From assembly GCF_030758415.1 (NCBI RefSeq), contig NZ_CP132334.1, forward strand, positions 1,996,001 through 2,060,000: a DNA stretch of 64,000 bases, written 5' to 3'. Shown here one piece after another: positions 46,139 to 56,056 of the stretch. Source of the stretch: Parvularcula sp. IMCC14364. GTDB taxonomy: Bacteria > Pseudomonadota > Alphaproteobacteria > Caulobacterales > Parvularculaceae. The position numbers were made by a program, and so were the translations under genes. Within the stretch, counting starts at the first letter, position 1; every line of letters starts with the position of its first letter. The notes beneath the pieces were generated by a model. The model ran no database searches. It was not told where the DNA came from and worked only from the letters and a program-made list of their open reading frames with translations.

Positions 46139-49078
46139 ATGGCCTTACTGGACGTTGCAAAAAAAATCTTTGGCTCCTCGAATGAGCGCCGCCTCAAGCC
46201 GATGATGAAAACGGTTGAGAAAATCAATGCTCTTGAGGACGAAATCGCGGCCCTGACAGATGAACAACTCATTGGCAAGACGCAGGAGTTCAGGCAGCGC
46301 TACAAGGACGGCGAGAGCCTGGATGACCTGCTTGTGGAAGCCTTTGCGACGGTCCGCGAGGGCGCAAAACGCGCCTTGGGTCTGCGCCCTTATGATGTGC
46401 AGCTGGTGGGCGGCATCGTGCTGCATCAAGGCAACATTTCCGAGATGAAAACCGGCGAAGGCAAGACACTTGTCGCCACCTTGCCGGCCTATCTCAACTC
46501 ACTCACCGGAAACGGTGTTCATATCGTCACGGTAAACGATTATCTCGCCAAGCGGGATGCAGAGTGGATGGGTCGTGTTTTTGAGAAAGTTGGCCTGCGC
46601 ACCGGCGTTATCGTGAACGAGCTGAGTGATCCCGAGCGCCGCGAACAATATGCCGCTGACATCACCTACGCGACCAACAACGAGCTTGGTTTTGACTATC
46701 TCCGAGACAATATGAAATCCTCGCTCGAAGAAATGGTCCAGCGCGGGCATCATTATGCGATTGTGGACGAGGTTGATTCGATCCTGATTGATGAAGCACG
46801 GACACCGTTGATTATTTCCGGCCCGACAGAAGACAAATCAGATCTTTATCTCACGATCGACAAATTCATTCCGCAACTGACGGAAGAGGATTACGAACTC
46901 GACGAAAAGCAGAAACAGGTCACGCTCACCGATGAAGGCAACGAGCATATCGAAAAACTGCTCATGGAAGCCGGTTTGCTCAAGGGCGACAGCCTCTATG
47001 AAGCTGAGAATGTCTCGGTCGTTCATCACGTGCAGAATGCCCTTAGGGCGCATATCAATCAGAAGCGCGACAAGGATTATATCGTCAAGAACAACAAAGT
47101 CGTGATTATCGACGAATTCACAGGCCGCATGATGGAAGGTCGGCGCTGGTCTGATGGCCTGCATCAGGCCGTCGAGGCAAAGGAAGGGGTCGATATACAA
47201 CCCGAGAATGTGACCCTCGCCTCGATCACTTTCCAGAATTATTTCCGCCTTTACAAAAAGCTGTCCGGCATGACCGGTACAGCTTTGACCGAGGAATCGG
47301 AATTTGCCGATATCTATAAACTCAACGTCTTCGAAATCCCGACCAACCGGCCAATTGCCCGGGCGGATCAGGATGACGAACTCTACATTACCGTTGATGA
47401 AAAATACAAAGCCATCGCCCGGCAAATCGCTGACTGCCATGACCGTGGCCAGCCTTTGCTTGTTGGCACAGCCTCCATTGAGAAATCAGAGCTGATATCC
47501 GAGCTGCTCACCTCCAAAAAATTCTTCCGTGAACTGGCGAAAGATACAGAAAAATATTTGGCGGAATTCAAGCCCGGCAAACATGATGACGAAATTGCCG
47601 AAGTCAAACGTCAGATCGCTCTTTTCGAAGAACTGGCAAAACGCAAAGAGCCGGTCCCGCATAATGTTCTGAACGCGCGGTTCCATGAACAGGAAGCGGA
47701 AATCATTGCTCAGGCCGGCGTGCCGGGCGCAGTAACGATTGCGACCAATATGGCCGGGCGCGGTACCGATATTCAGCTTGGCGGATCCGTAGACCTTGAA
47801 CTGATGAAGCAGCTGGAAGAAGGCGACAGCGAAGAAACCATCGCCAGAAAACGTGCTGAAATTGAAAAACGCATCGCCGAGCAAAAGCAGAAAGCGCTTG
47901 ATGCTGGCGGACTGTATGTGCTGGCTACCGAACGTCACGAAAGCCGCCGCATCGATAATCAGCTGCGCGGCCGATCAGGTCGTCAGGGTGACCCGGGGAC
48001 GACGAAATTCTTCCTGTCCCTGCAAGATGACCTGATGCGCATCTTCGGGACAGGCATGGAAAACATGCTCAAGCGCTTCGGCATCAAGGAAGATGAGTCG
48101 ATTGAACATCCCTGGTTCACCAAGGCCGTAGAGAATGCACAGCGCAAGATCGAAACCCGCAATTTCGACATCCGCAAGAATGTTTTGAAATATGATGATG
48201 TGATCAATGACCAGCGCAAGACCATCTTTGAAGAGCGCATCGACTTCATGTCGTCAAAGAGTGTCGAAGATACAATTCGCGACATGCGCCAGGAAGTGAT
48301 CGAGGATATTGTCGAAACGCATATTCCCCCCAAGTCCTATGTGGAGCGCTGGGATGTGGAGGGCTTGCACACTAAAATCGAAGAAGTGTTCGGACGCGCC
48401 TTCCCGGTCAAGGAATGGGCTGCAGAAGAAGGTGTGGCCGATACCGAGATCACAGAGCGCCTGACAGAGGCCGTTGATGCCTATGCATCACAACGTGCTG
48501 TTGACCTGAACGGCAAGGCGCGGAACCGGGGCCTTAAAGACCCTGACAATTTCATCCGCCGCATGGAGAAAAGCGTACTCCTCAGCACACTGGACAGAAA
48601 CTGGCGCGAGCATATCCAGATGATTGACCATCTGCGCTCCATTGTCGGCTTGCGCAGCATGGGCCAGCGCGACCCGCTGAATGAGTTCAAGACCGAAAGT
48701 TTTGCCCTTTTCGAAGCGCTGATTACAGGCCTGCGTCAGGATGTGGTCCGTGAACTGATGCATATCGACCTGCCGGATGAAGATAATGATGCGGAACGCA
48801 TGTTGCGCGAGCTGGCAGCGCGGCGTCAACTTGACCAGTCCAAATTGCAGGCAACGCATATCGACGCCACCACTGGCGAGAACGATGCCGCCCACGGTAA
48901 TCCGGATGCGCCGCAGCGCTCTTATGGTCGCTCTGCGCGCGTGTCGACACTCCAGGCACGACAGGCGGCTGAAGAGATCAATCCGAATGATCCGGCAACA
49001 TGGGGGCGTGTACGTCGTAATGACCCATGCCCCTGCGGGTCAGGTCGCAAATTCAAGCATTGTCACGGTACTATCTGA
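46139..49078 (+). CDS. secA: Preprotein translocase motor ATPase SecA
   Basis: 979 residues from the ATG at 46139 ([12 protein letters not shown]), 7 bases after AGGA; the open frame goes back to 46103 without support. [35 protein letters not shown] (Walker A) and [21 protein letters not shown] are standard. The C-terminus [17 protein letters not shown] is the zinc SecB-binding tail. It drives proteins through SecYEG. A terminator follows at 49150. Confidence 0.98.
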   Translation: MALLDVAKKIFGSSNERRLKPMMKTVEKINALEDEIAALTDEQLIGKTQEFRQRYKDGESLDDLLVEAFATVREGAKRALGLRPYDVQLVGGIVLHQGNISEMKTGEGKTLVATLPAYLNSLTGNGVHIVTVNDYLAKRDAEWMGRVFEKVGLRTGVIVNELSDPERREQYAADITYATNNELGFDYLRDNMKSSLEEMVQRGHHYAIVDEVDSILIDEARTPLIISGPTEDKSDLYLTIDKFIPQLTEEDYELDEKQKQVTLTDEGNEHIEKLLMEAGLLKGDSLYEAENVSVVHHVQNALRAHINQKRDKDYIVKNNKVVIIDEFTGRMMEGRRWSDGLHQAVEAKEGVDIQPENVTLASITFQNYFRLYKKLSGMTGTALTEESEFADIYKLNVFEIPTNRPIARADQDDELYITVDEKYKAIARQIADCHDRGQPLLVGTASIEKSELISELLTSKKFFRELAKDTEKYLAEFKPGKHDDEIAEVKRQIALFEELAKRKEPVPHNVLNARFHEQEAEIIAQAGVPGAVTIATNMAGRGTDIQLGGSVDLELMKQLEEGDSEETIARKRAEIEKRIAEQKQKALDAGGLYVLATERHESRRIDNQLRGRSGRQGDPGTTKFFLSLQDDLMRIFGTGMENMLKRFGIKEDESIEHPWFTKAVENAQRKIETRNFDIRKNVLKYDDVINDQRKTIFEERIDFMSSKSVEDTIRDMRQEVIEDIVETHIPPKSYVERWDVEGLHTKIEEVFGRAFPVKEWAAEEGVADTEITERLTEAVDAYASQRAVDLNGKARNRGLKDPDNFIRRMEKSVLLSTLDRNWREHIQMIDHLRSIVGLRSMGQRDPLNEFKTESFALFEALITGLRQDVVRELMHIDLPDEDNDAERMLRELAARRQLDQSKLQATHIDATTGENDAAHGNPDAPQRSYGRSARVSTLQARQAAEEINPNDPATWGRVRRNDPCPCGSGRKFKHCHGTI

Positions 49079-49149
49079 TTTCACGCAACCGGGTCGCCCC
49101 GGCGGACCTGTTGATTTATAATGCGCGTCAACAGTGCCACGCAAAAATT

Positions 49150-49185
49150 GACCGCCCTTCGCAACCAAAGGGCGGTCGTTTTTTT
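49150..49185. terminator. Rho-independent terminator after secA
   Basis: A perfect 10-bp stem GACCGCCCTT / AAGGGCGGTC closes an 8-base loop, followed by seven T residues. The RTX gene stop lies at the end of the T-run, so the hairpin is shared by the convergent genes. Confidence 0.88.
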
Positions 49186-51760
49186 ACAGGCCAGGTATCA
49201 CGGCGATGAAGTCTTCCGCTGTCAGCGTATCCAACTGCGTAAAGCGCAGAACAAGCTCGTCACCATTGCCAAAATCAATCAGCGTGTGATTGCCCCGCTG
49301 GGTTGCGGCGGCCAGGATTTCCTCGAATGTATCAAATGCCTCACCAAAGCCGGTGACATCGATTGTGTCCCCTTCTTCGGCACTGAAATCCCGGATGGTG
49401 TCCTTCTCGGTCCCCACATTTATGATGAAGACATCGGCTCCGGCACCACCAAACAGATTGTCAAAACCAGCGTCCCCGATGAGGATATCGTCGCCGTCTT
49501 CACCGGAGAGAAGGTCATTACCCGTACCACCGAACAGAATGTCAGCGCCGGCACCGGAGAAAATGCGGTCATTGTCCCCATCACCAAAGATGACATCACT
49601 GCCTTCTCCCGTGAAAATACGGTCGTTGCCCGCATCCCCGATAATTTCATTATTGCCATTACCTGCAGAAATGCGGTCATTGCCAAGACCGGCAAAGATC
49701 AGGTTGTTACCATCGCCAGCATCAATACGGTCATTGTCCGCACCTGTATCAATCTGGTTGTCGCCATTCCCGACGAACACTCTGTCATTGCCGTCTCCGG
49801 TCAGGATGATATTTGCACCATCACCAGCGTCAATGCGGTCCCGTTCGGCACCTGTATCAATCTGGTTGTCACCATCACCAACGATAACCCGGTCGCGACC
49901 ATCGCCTGTCAGGACCAGATTGTTACCATCACCCGCTTCAACGCGATCATTCTCCGTACCTGTATCAATCTGATTGTCACCCTCGCCAGCAAATACCCGG
50001 TCATTACCCGCGCCAGTGAGAATAATATCATCCCCATCGCCAGTGGTGACACGGTCATTGCCCTCGCCAGTATCTATCTGATTATTACCGGAAACAGCCG
50101 TGACGCGGTCATTCCCGTCTCCGGTGATAACGCTGTCATTGCCGGCACCTGAATCCACGCTATCGTTGCCATCACCGCTTTCAATGAAGTCATCACCCGC
50201 CCCGGTTTCGATGCGGTCATTCCCGCCACGGCTGAAGACGATGTTTATATCATCGCCGGTCGTGATCCGGTCTCGGCCTTCATCACCGCCTGTAAATGTC
50301 AGGGCCAGCGTTGTGATATCTTCAAAGACACCGTCCACAAGGGTGGCCTGCGCCGGATTGAAAAGACGTATATCAAGTGTACCGGAAACTGTTCCGACGA
50401 AGGCGGAGACATCCTCGCCGAAAATCTCTGACAGAGCGATACTGAAATTGGCTTCCGTCTCCGGGTTGGTCAGGCTCAACCGCTGACTGAAGTCACCAGC
50501 TTGCGTTGTTACGCCAAAGCCGACAGATGACGGCAAAGACACAAACGGTGGCACAGAGGTGAGATTAATGGAAAAATTAAGCGCATTATCCGCCAGCCCT
50601 GTAATACCGCCAAAGAAGAAAGTTGGCTCCAGTTCCTCAGGTAACTGATCAAACCTGTTGATAAATGGCACCTGCTCGGCATTGATAATTGGCATCCCGA
50701 TATCAGCCAGCAAATTCAACTCAAGCTGGCCAATCTCCACACGGTCTCCCGGGATGACGAAAGGGTTCATCAGGGCAAGGGCAATATCACCGCCAGTACC
50801 CAGGAAATGCGACAGATCAGATCCGGAACTGCCGGTCTGGAATTCCAGCGGGATGGCTTCGCCATAGGCCGCCGCAGATAATGCTCCGTTGAAAACCGGT
50901 GCTCCCTCTTCGGTGACATCAATCAGCAGATCATAAGGCGTGCCGATGGTCACAAGGCCAGGTGGCAGGCCGATATTGGCAAGGTCGAACAGCGGCAGAT
51001 CAAACGGGTTTGCTGTATCCCGGATACCAAGGAAACCAAGACCATGGGCAAGCTCGTGCAACAGCACGGAAAAGAAATCAAACTGGTCCGCCGGTACCGG
51101 ATCATCAAGCTCAGGGTCGAAAAAGAACTGACCGCTTTCGATGAAAGCCGGGTTCACATTGATGACAATGTCAGTCCCTTCGCCGTTCACATCAATGCCG
51201 GTCCGCAATTCAAACAGGCTGCCCGCTTCAAGGAGCAGAAAGTCACCTTCATCAAGCTCTCCAGATCCGTTCAGATCGAACGAATTACTGATGGCAAACG
51301 TGCCTGGCCCGGCGGAAGCAACGGCATTGGTGCCGCCCACATTCAGCGTCACCTCAAGACTGGCCCCTTCGGCGGCATCTATGAACTGTCCCCAGGTATC
51401 AAGGGCCTGTCCGGCGATGGTTTCAAAAAGCGCCAGCGTTTCGGCTGTGGCCGTGCCGGTCAGGTCAACGACATTTAGGCCAAATTCGAGTGCATTCTGT
51501 ACGCCGTCTGAAACTGTACCGATTGCCTCGGCCAGATCTTCAGCTGATATGCCTGTCACGCCAGTGGCACCTGACACCGCGACGCCGTCGCCGAACACGC
51601 CGCCATCAAAGCTGAAGCTGCTCTGGTCGAAACTGTGGTTGTGACCATCATTGGGATCATGTGCATTGAGCATACAGCCACAGAAAACTGACATGACGTC
51701 CGATATATCACTTACCGGGCTTGTATATTGCTCTTCTGACTGGAGGCTATCGTAAGGCAT
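49184..51760 (-). CDS. RTX calcium-binding secreted protein with metallopeptidase-like HExxH motif
   Basis: 858 residues with no Sec signal. An EF-hand-like stretch (DLNGSGELDEGDF, about 162-174) precedes HELAHGLGF (235-243), a zinc-protease-type HExxH. LLADIGMPI near 350 recalls the end of such metalloprotease-like domains. About 500-780 is an array of RTX nonapeptides (GNDRI, GDGDN, IDTGAGND...). The last 90 residues (DTIRDFSAEEGDTIDVTGF, GDELVLRFTQLDTLT) form the usual C-terminal secretion domain of type I systems. It is probably a secreted calcium-stabilised protease or adhesin. No T1SS genes are nearby. Confidence 0.85.
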   Translation of the reverse strand: MPYDSLQSEEQYTSPVSDISDVMSVFCGCMLNAHDPNDGHNHSFDQSSFSFDGGVFGDGVAVSGATGVTGISAEDLAEAIGTVSDGVQNALEFGLNVVDLTGTATAETLALFETIAGQALDTWGQFIDAAEGASLEVTLNVGGTNAVASAGPGTFAISNSFDLNGSGELDEGDFLLLEAGSLFELRTGIDVNGEGTDIVINVNPAFIESGQFFFDPELDDPVPADQFDFFSVLLHELAHGLGFLGIRDTANPFDLPLFDLANIGLPPGLVTIGTPYDLLIDVTEEGAPVFNGALSAAAYGEAIPLEFQTGSSGSDLSHFLGTGGDIALALMNPFVIPGDRVEIGQLELNLLADIGMPIINAEQVPFINRFDQLPEELEPTFFFGGITGLADNALNFSINLTSVPPFVSLPSSVGFGVTTQAGDFSQRLSLTNPETEANFSIALSEIFGEDVSAFVGTVSGTLDIRLFNPAQATLVDGVFEDITTLALTFTGGDEGRDRITTGDDINIVFSRGGNDRIETGAGDDFIESGDGNDSVDSGAGNDSVITGDGNDRVTAVSGNNQIDTGEGNDRVTTGDGDDIILTGAGNDRVFAGEGDNQIDTGTENDRVEAGDGNNLVLTGDGRDRVIVGDGDNQIDTGAERDRIDAGDGANIILTGDGNDRVFVGNGDNQIDTGADNDRIDAGDGNNLIFAGLGNDRISAGNGNNEIIGDAGNDRIFTGEGSDVIFGDGDNDRIFSGAGADILFGGTGNDLLSGEDGDDILIGDAGFDNLFGGAGADVFIINVGTEKDTIRDFSAEEGDTIDVTGFGEAFDTFEEILAAATQRGNHTLIDFGNGDELVLRFTQLDTLTAEDFIAVIPGL
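49665..50096. repeat. Four tandem 108-bp repeats inside the RTX gene
   Basis: The 36-residue unit (four nonapeptides, opening G-D/N-N-Q-I-D-T-G) occurs four times in a row. The matching DNA element (tgtatcaatc or a close variant) is found at 49745, 49853, 49961 and 50069, exactly 108 bp apart each time. This exact phasing shows recent tandem duplication of a four-turn RTX block. Confidence 0.85.
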
Positions 51761-51901
51761 TCACTCTCTCCCTTTAGATGGTGGTGTTTTATTGCGGGTC
51801 CAGATTAGGCGTTCCGACATGATGTGCTGTGACTGAAATCACAATCTAATGGCTTCCTGATTCTGTCCTCGGGTACAATATGTACTGTAGGCAACTCCGG
51901 A

Positions 51902-51928
51902 TTAAACGCGCCTTAACGCGCGCTTAAC
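51902..51928. promoter_or_regulatory. Three phased TTAA elements, candidate CtrA operator
   Basis: TTAA at 51902-51905, 51913-51916 and 51924-51927 are separated by exactly 7 bases each, giving two overlapping TTAA-N7-TTAA boxes, the last one followed by C. This is the CtrA recognition pattern. It lies 142 bp upstream of the RTX gene start (51760), in its promoter region, and downstream of bolA. Confidence 0.65.
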
Positions 51929-51950
51929 AATTGTTTTCAATTCATGAATT

Positions 51951-52217
51951 TCAGGCCTCCGGCGCCTGCAAATCCATCGACAGCGCATGCACCGGGCCGG
52001 CCAGCAACTCTGCCAGAATGCTGTTGACCTGTCGCTGCCGTTCAACCCTCGACTTGCCCGTAAATGCAGCCGAAACAATCCGGACGCGAAAATGGGACTC
52101 GCCGCCTTCAGGTGCTCCGGCATGGCCGGCATGGAGATGCGACTGGTCAATGATTTCCAGCTCTGCAGGTGCCAGTGCCTCTGTCAGTGCAGTCTTCATG
52201 CGCTCAGCAACTTTCAT
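51951..52217 (-). CDS. bolA: BolA family protein
   Basis: 88 residues. ALAPAELEIIDQSHLHAGHAGAPEGGESHFRVRIVSAAFTGKSRVERQR is the BolA core, including the His residues that bind shared [2Fe-2S] clusters with monothiol glutaredoxins. It probably acts in iron-sulfur or iron regulation. The ATG overlaps the acyl-CoA synthetase stop (TGATG). BolA beside a J-domain protein and cobS is conserved in alphaproteobacteria; here an acyl-CoA synthetase gene lies between them. Confidence 0.92.
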   Translation of the reverse strand: MKVAERMKTALTEALAPAELEIIDQSHLHAGHAGAPEGGESHFRVRIVSAAFTGKSRVERQRQVNSILAELLAGPVHALSMDLQAPEA

Positions 52218-53827
52218 CAGGCGGTATCCTTCAACTGTCCCTGTTCAAACTGTTCGGCCAGCTTGAACTTCTGTATCTTGCCCGAACCGGTCAGCGGCCA
52301 TTCGTCCACCCAGACCCAGTAGACAGGCGTTTTCTGCGGTGACAGACGCTCGCGGACGAAGGCCTTCAACTCATCCGGAGCGGGTTTGCTGTCACCAGCT
52401 GCACGCATGAAACAGGCGACCTGCTCTCCCCACTTCCGGTCCGGCACCCCAACAACGGCAATTTCAGCCAGCGCCGGATGTTCTGCCATGGCATTTTCAA
52501 TCTCTACAGGGAAGATATTTTCACCGCCCCGAATGATCATCTCTTTGACGCGGCCGGTAATCTTGATGTAGCCACGCGCATCCATGCGCCCGAGATCGCC
52601 TGTGTGCAGCCAGCCATCCTTGTCGATTGTCTTGGCCGTGGCTTCCGGATTGTCGTTGTAACCATGCATGACCAGATAGCCACGCGCACAGATTTCACCC
52701 TGTTGGCCAATCGGCAGCACCTCGTTTGTCTGTGGATCACGGATCGACACATCCACATTGGGCATGGGCTGGCCAATGGTGGTCGTCAGATCCTCAAGGC
52801 TGTCACTGCCCCAGCATCCGGTGATGCAGGGCGAACTTTCGGTCTGGCCGTAGACTATCTGAATGTAGTGCCCAAGCACGTCTTTGGCTTCACGGCACAG
52901 TTCCGGCGAGACCATCGCCCCACCGGAGAAGACAGCCTGTAGCGAGGAAGTGTCTGTGCCGAGTTTCTTGACCACCTCGATAATGGCAACAATCATGGTG
53001 GGCACGCCCATAAAATGCGTCACCTTTTCGCGCTCGATCACCTTGGCAATCATCACCGGGTCAAATATAGGCGCGAGCAGCAAGGTGCCGCCGACACCAA
53101 TGCCCCCCAGCAACACAACGGCGCACCCTGTTGTGTGAAAGAGCGGCATATTATGCAGGATGACGGCATTCTCATCTGTCTCGATACGCCCGGCTGAATC
53201 AATCGCATTCTGAACAAGGCCATGATGGTGTAACAGGGCACCTTTCGGGAATCCGGTGGTGCCGGAGGTATATTGTATCTGTGCAATATCCTGCGGCGTG
53301 ACGTCCGGCAGACTGGCCCCTTCACCGTCATACATGGCGGCGCTGTCCTCGAGTAATATCCGATGCTGGATAGCAGGAATTTCCGAACATACTTCATCGG
53401 CAATTTTCTTCATCGGATTGCCACGGAAATTGTCTACAAGATAGATCGCTTCGGCGCGGGACTGTTTGAGTACGTATTTCAACTCACGTGCCTGATAGGA
53501 TGGGTTGACGGTGACAAGCGTGAGGCCGGCAAGCCCTGCTGCAAATTCAAGCAATACCCATTCGGGACAGTTCGGCGCCCAAACCGCAATACGGGCACCT
53601 TTTTCATGCCGGGCCGCAAGTGCACTGGCCAGCCTTTGACTCTCAGCCAGCAAGGCCGGATAGGTCCAGGTTCGGCCGATAGCGCCTTCAAAGTCGAGCT
53701 CCTTGAGCGCAATCTTGTCTGGATGCTTCTGCGCCATGCGCTCCAGCAACCCGCCCACTGTCACTTCGTCAAGGCTTCCGTCAGTAACTGCCGGAAACCA
53801 GGATTCTATCAGATCGACCTTATACAT
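52217..53827 (-). CDS. Acyl-CoA synthetase (AMP-binding family)
   Basis: 536 residues from the second of two adjacent ATGs, after GGCGAGGA. IQYTSGTTGFPKGALL is the AMP-binding signature, with YGQTESSPC and GWLHTGDLGRMDARGYIKITGRVKEMIIRGGENIFPVEIE in the C-terminal domain. It activates a carboxylic acid, probably a medium- or long-chain fatty acid, with ATP and CoA. The specificity is unknown. It is divergent from the J-domain gene and coupled to bolA. Confidence 0.9.
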   Translation of the reverse strand: MYKVDLIESWFPAVTDGSLDEVTVGGLLERMAQKHPDKIALKELDFEGAIGRTWTYPALLAESQRLASALAARHEKGARIAVWAPNCPEWVLLEFAAGLAGLTLVTVNPSYQARELKYVLKQSRAEAIYLVDNFRGNPMKKIADEVCSEIPAIQHRILLEDSAAMYDGEGASLPDVTPQDIAQIQYTSGTTGFPKGALLHHHGLVQNAIDSAGRIETDENAVILHNMPLFHTTGCAVVLLGGIGVGGTLLLAPIFDPVMIAKVIEREKVTHFMGVPTMIVAIIEVVKKLGTDTSSLQAVFSGGAMVSPELCREAKDVLGHYIQIVYGQTESSPCITGCWGSDSLEDLTTTIGQPMPNVDVSIRDPQTNEVLPIGQQGEICARGYLVMHGYNDNPEATAKTIDKDGWLHTGDLGRMDARGYIKITGRVKEMIIRGGENIFPVEIENAMAEHPALAEIAVVGVPDRKWGEQVACFMRAAGDSKPAPDELKAFVRERLSPQKTPVYWVWVDEWPLTGSGKIQKFKLAEQFEQGQLKDTA

Positions 53828-53987
53828 CATTCCTCGCCTTGTTATGTGGCAGGAAATTAGCACGAACCAGCCACCATGGACAATGGAGACCTCCCGCCAC
53901 CGGAATTTTGAAAAACTGTGGAGAAAGCCAAACAATCACTCAACTGTCAAGATTGTATCGGCATACCGAACATCCCATAATGTCATT

Positions 53988-54635
53988 ATGTCAGATGATT
54001 ATTCCTACAAGCCACGTCATGGCTTTGATATCCGGGTAAAACCGTCACGCGGCGGACGCACGGCAGCAAAAAGCTGGGCCAAAAAAGAAGTACGCCAGTG
54101 CGATGCGCCGGATTGCACCAACGCAGCCGAATCACGCGCGCCAAAATCACCGCAGCAACTGAGCGAATATTTCTGGTTTTGCCCGACCCATGCCCGGGAG
54201 CACAACAAGAACTGGAACTTCTTTGCCAGCATGACAGATGATGAGGCAAAGGCATTTCGTGAGGCACAGCGCTATGGCGGGCGGCCAACCTGGCAGATGT
54301 CCAAGAATGCCAGGGCCAGTGCTGCGGCACGCGCCGGTGTGGACGGACAGGCAAGCATCGACGACAGCGTCGGCGTTTTTGCGCAAAGCCCTCAGGCCAA
54401 GCCGGGTATGGAAGGCGCTTTTCGCGAAGGCCGCAAGCTCACCAAACTACAGGTATCAGCTTTCAAGACCTTCAATCTGCCAACCAACGCCCCCGATGCC
54501 GATATCAGGAAGCGTTATGCGGAGCTGGTCAAACGCTTCCACCCTGATTCCAATGCAGGCGATCGCGGTGCTGAAGAGCAGTTGCAGGAAGTCATCAAGG
54601 CGCACCAGATCCTCAAGAAGGCAGGCTATTGCTGA
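53988..54635 (+). CDS. J-domain protein (DnaJ-like), C-terminal J domain
   Basis: 215 residues from the ATG at 53988 (MSDDYSYKPRHGFDIRV); the frame is open to 53703 but upstream overlaps the divergent gene. KPSRGGRTAAKSW and the Cys pair CDAPDCTNAAESR with FWFCPTHAREHNKNWNFF occupy the N-terminal half. The J domain is at the C-terminus with HPD at 185-187 (KRFHPDSN). It would stimulate DnaK ATPase. This protein is commonly encoded next to cobS in alphaproteobacteria, possibly to help the cobaltochelatase. Confidence 0.88.
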   Translation: MSDDYSYKPRHGFDIRVKPSRGGRTAAKSWAKKEVRQCDAPDCTNAAESRAPKSPQQLSEYFWFCPTHAREHNKNWNFFASMTDDEAKAFREAQRYGGRPTWQMSKNARASAAARAGVDGQASIDDSVGVFAQSPQAKPGMEGAFREGRKLTKLQVSAFKTFNLPTNAPDADIRKRYAELVKRFHPDSNAGDRGAEEQLQEVIKAHQILKKAGYC

Positions 54636-54722
54636 ACGCTGCTGCAATAATGGTGCATTAGCTTCTTGCCACTCAAGCGCATTTCAGGGAATGTCCGAGC
54701 AAAGGACCGGAGTTGATTCTAC

Positions 54723-55715
54723 ATGAGTAATCTGACCAGTGACGCGCATTTTCAGGAAGCGCCGGATAAGGAAGTATCTGCCAGGGACGTATTTGGCGTC
54801 GAGGTTGATCTTAAAGTACCCGCTTTTTCCGAAGCCAACGAATATGTGCCGCCTGTTGACCCGACCTACCGGTTCGATCCTGAAACCACGCTCGCTATTC
54901 TAGCCGGGTTTACACACAACCGCCGCGTCATGGTGCAGGGCTATCACGGGACAGGGAAGTCCACACATATTGAACAGGTTGCAGCCCGACTGAACTGGCC
55001 TTGCATCCGTGTCAATCTGGACAGCCATGTCAGCCGGATTGATTTGATTGGTAAGGACGCCATCGTGATTGAAGATGGCAAACAGATTACGTCCTTCAAG
55101 GAAGGGATGCTGCCATGGGCTTTCCAGCGCCCGGTCGCACTCGTTTTTGATGAATATGATGCCGGTCGGCCTGATGTGATGTTCGTGATCCAGCGGGTGC
55201 TGGAAGCAGAAGGCAGGCTCACCCTGCTCGATCAGAACCGCGTCCTGACACCCAACCCGCATTTCCGCCTGTTTGCGACCACAAATACGATCGGTCTTGG
55301 TGACACCACGGGTCTTTATCATGGCACACAGCAGCTCAATCAGGGACAGATGGACCGCTGGTCAATCGTTACCACACTGAATTACCTCGCACATGAAGAA
55401 GAAGTGGCGATTGTGCTCTCCAAATTGCCCTCTTACGACAACGAAGACGGCCTCGCCAAGCTGGATGCCATGGTCAAGGTTGCCGATATGACGCGCAATG
55501 CGTTCATGAACGGCGACATCGCCACCGTGATGAGCCCGCGTACCGTTATCACCTGGGCCCAGAACGCTGAAATTTTCCAGAATATCGGCCATGCGTTCCG
55601 GGTCACATTTCTGAACAAATGTGACGAACTGGAGCGCCCAACAGTCGCTGAGTTTTACCAGCGCGCCTTTGGAGAAGATTTACCCGAAGCTGCTCATTTG
55701 CTGGCCATTGCCTGA
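54723..55715 (+). CDS. cobS: Cobaltochelatase CobS subunit (AAA+ ATPase)
   Basis: 330 residues. [18 protein letters not shown] is Walker A (about residue 80) and [14 protein letters not shown] Walker B. The sequence [20 protein letters not shown] is specific to CobS. With CobT and CobN it inserts cobalt into hydrogenobyrinic acid a,c-diamide in aerobic cobalamin synthesis. cobT usually follows cobS directly but is not here, so either it lies elsewhere or this CobS works in another complex. It is 88 bases after the J-domain gene. Confidence 0.93.
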   Translation: MSNLTSDAHFQEAPDKEVSARDVFGVEVDLKVPAFSEANEYVPPVDPTYRFDPETTLAILAGFTHNRRVMVQGYHGTGKSTHIEQVAARLNWPCIRVNLDSHVSRIDLIGKDAIVIEDGKQITSFKEGMLPWAFQRPVALVFDEYDAGRPDVMFVIQRVLEAEGRLTLLDQNRVLTPNPHFRLFATTNTIGLGDTTGLYHGTQQLNQGQMDRWSIVTTLNYLAHEEEVAIVLSKLPSYDNEDGLAKLDAMVKVADMTRNAFMNGDIATVMSPRTVITWAQNAEIFQNIGHAFRVTFLNKCDELERPTVAEFYQRAFGEDLPEAAHLLAIA

Positions 55716-55734
55716 ACCAAAACAAATCCAGTCT

Positions 55735-55902
55735 TCAGGCAATCGCGCCCGCAATCCAGGCAAACAGCATGATGATCAGCAGGGCGCCGATAAAGGCAAA
55801 GCCCAACATGTCCAGGCCCTTGCCTTCCGGCATCGGCTTTTTCTTTTTGCTCGCGATATGCGCACCTGTAAGAAGTTGCAGTCTTTTCTGCTCAGGGGTC
55901 AT
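55735..55902 (-). CDS. 55-residue single-pass membrane protein
   Basis: The translation is MTPEQKRLQLLTGAHIASKK, then KKPMPEGKGLD and a hydrophobic segment LGFAFIGALLIIMLFAWIAGAIA ending at the stop. A perfect GGAGG lies 5 bases before the ATG, better than most starts in the window. One membrane helix at the C-terminus with a basic cytosolic start suggests a tail-anchored protein. No family is recognised. It converges on cobS, ending 20 bases after it. Confidence 0.7.
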   Translation of the reverse strand: MTPEQKRLQLLTGAHIASKKKKPMPEGKGLDMLGFAFIGALLIIMLFAWIAGAIA

Positions 55903-56056
55903 GGTGACCTCCATTCAATCATGATGATTGTCTGATACCGCGTATATGCGACTTTTTCAGGGCAGGTACAATATACGAGCCTGCAAGGCTCATTAGGATT
56001 GCTGAAATCGCTGCCAACGGCTAGGTCAGGCGTTTCGTAATAACTGGAATAATCCC

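Noticed and set aside
49665-50096. Possible CRISPR array
   Set aside because: Regular spacing attracted attention, but the repeats are coding RTX units of 108 bp with no unique spacers.
49121-50152. 343-codon plus-strand frame opposite the RTX repeats
   Set aside because: Repeats of regular composition leave the opposite strand open; the repetitive Ile/Val/Thr protein is a shadow of the RTX array.
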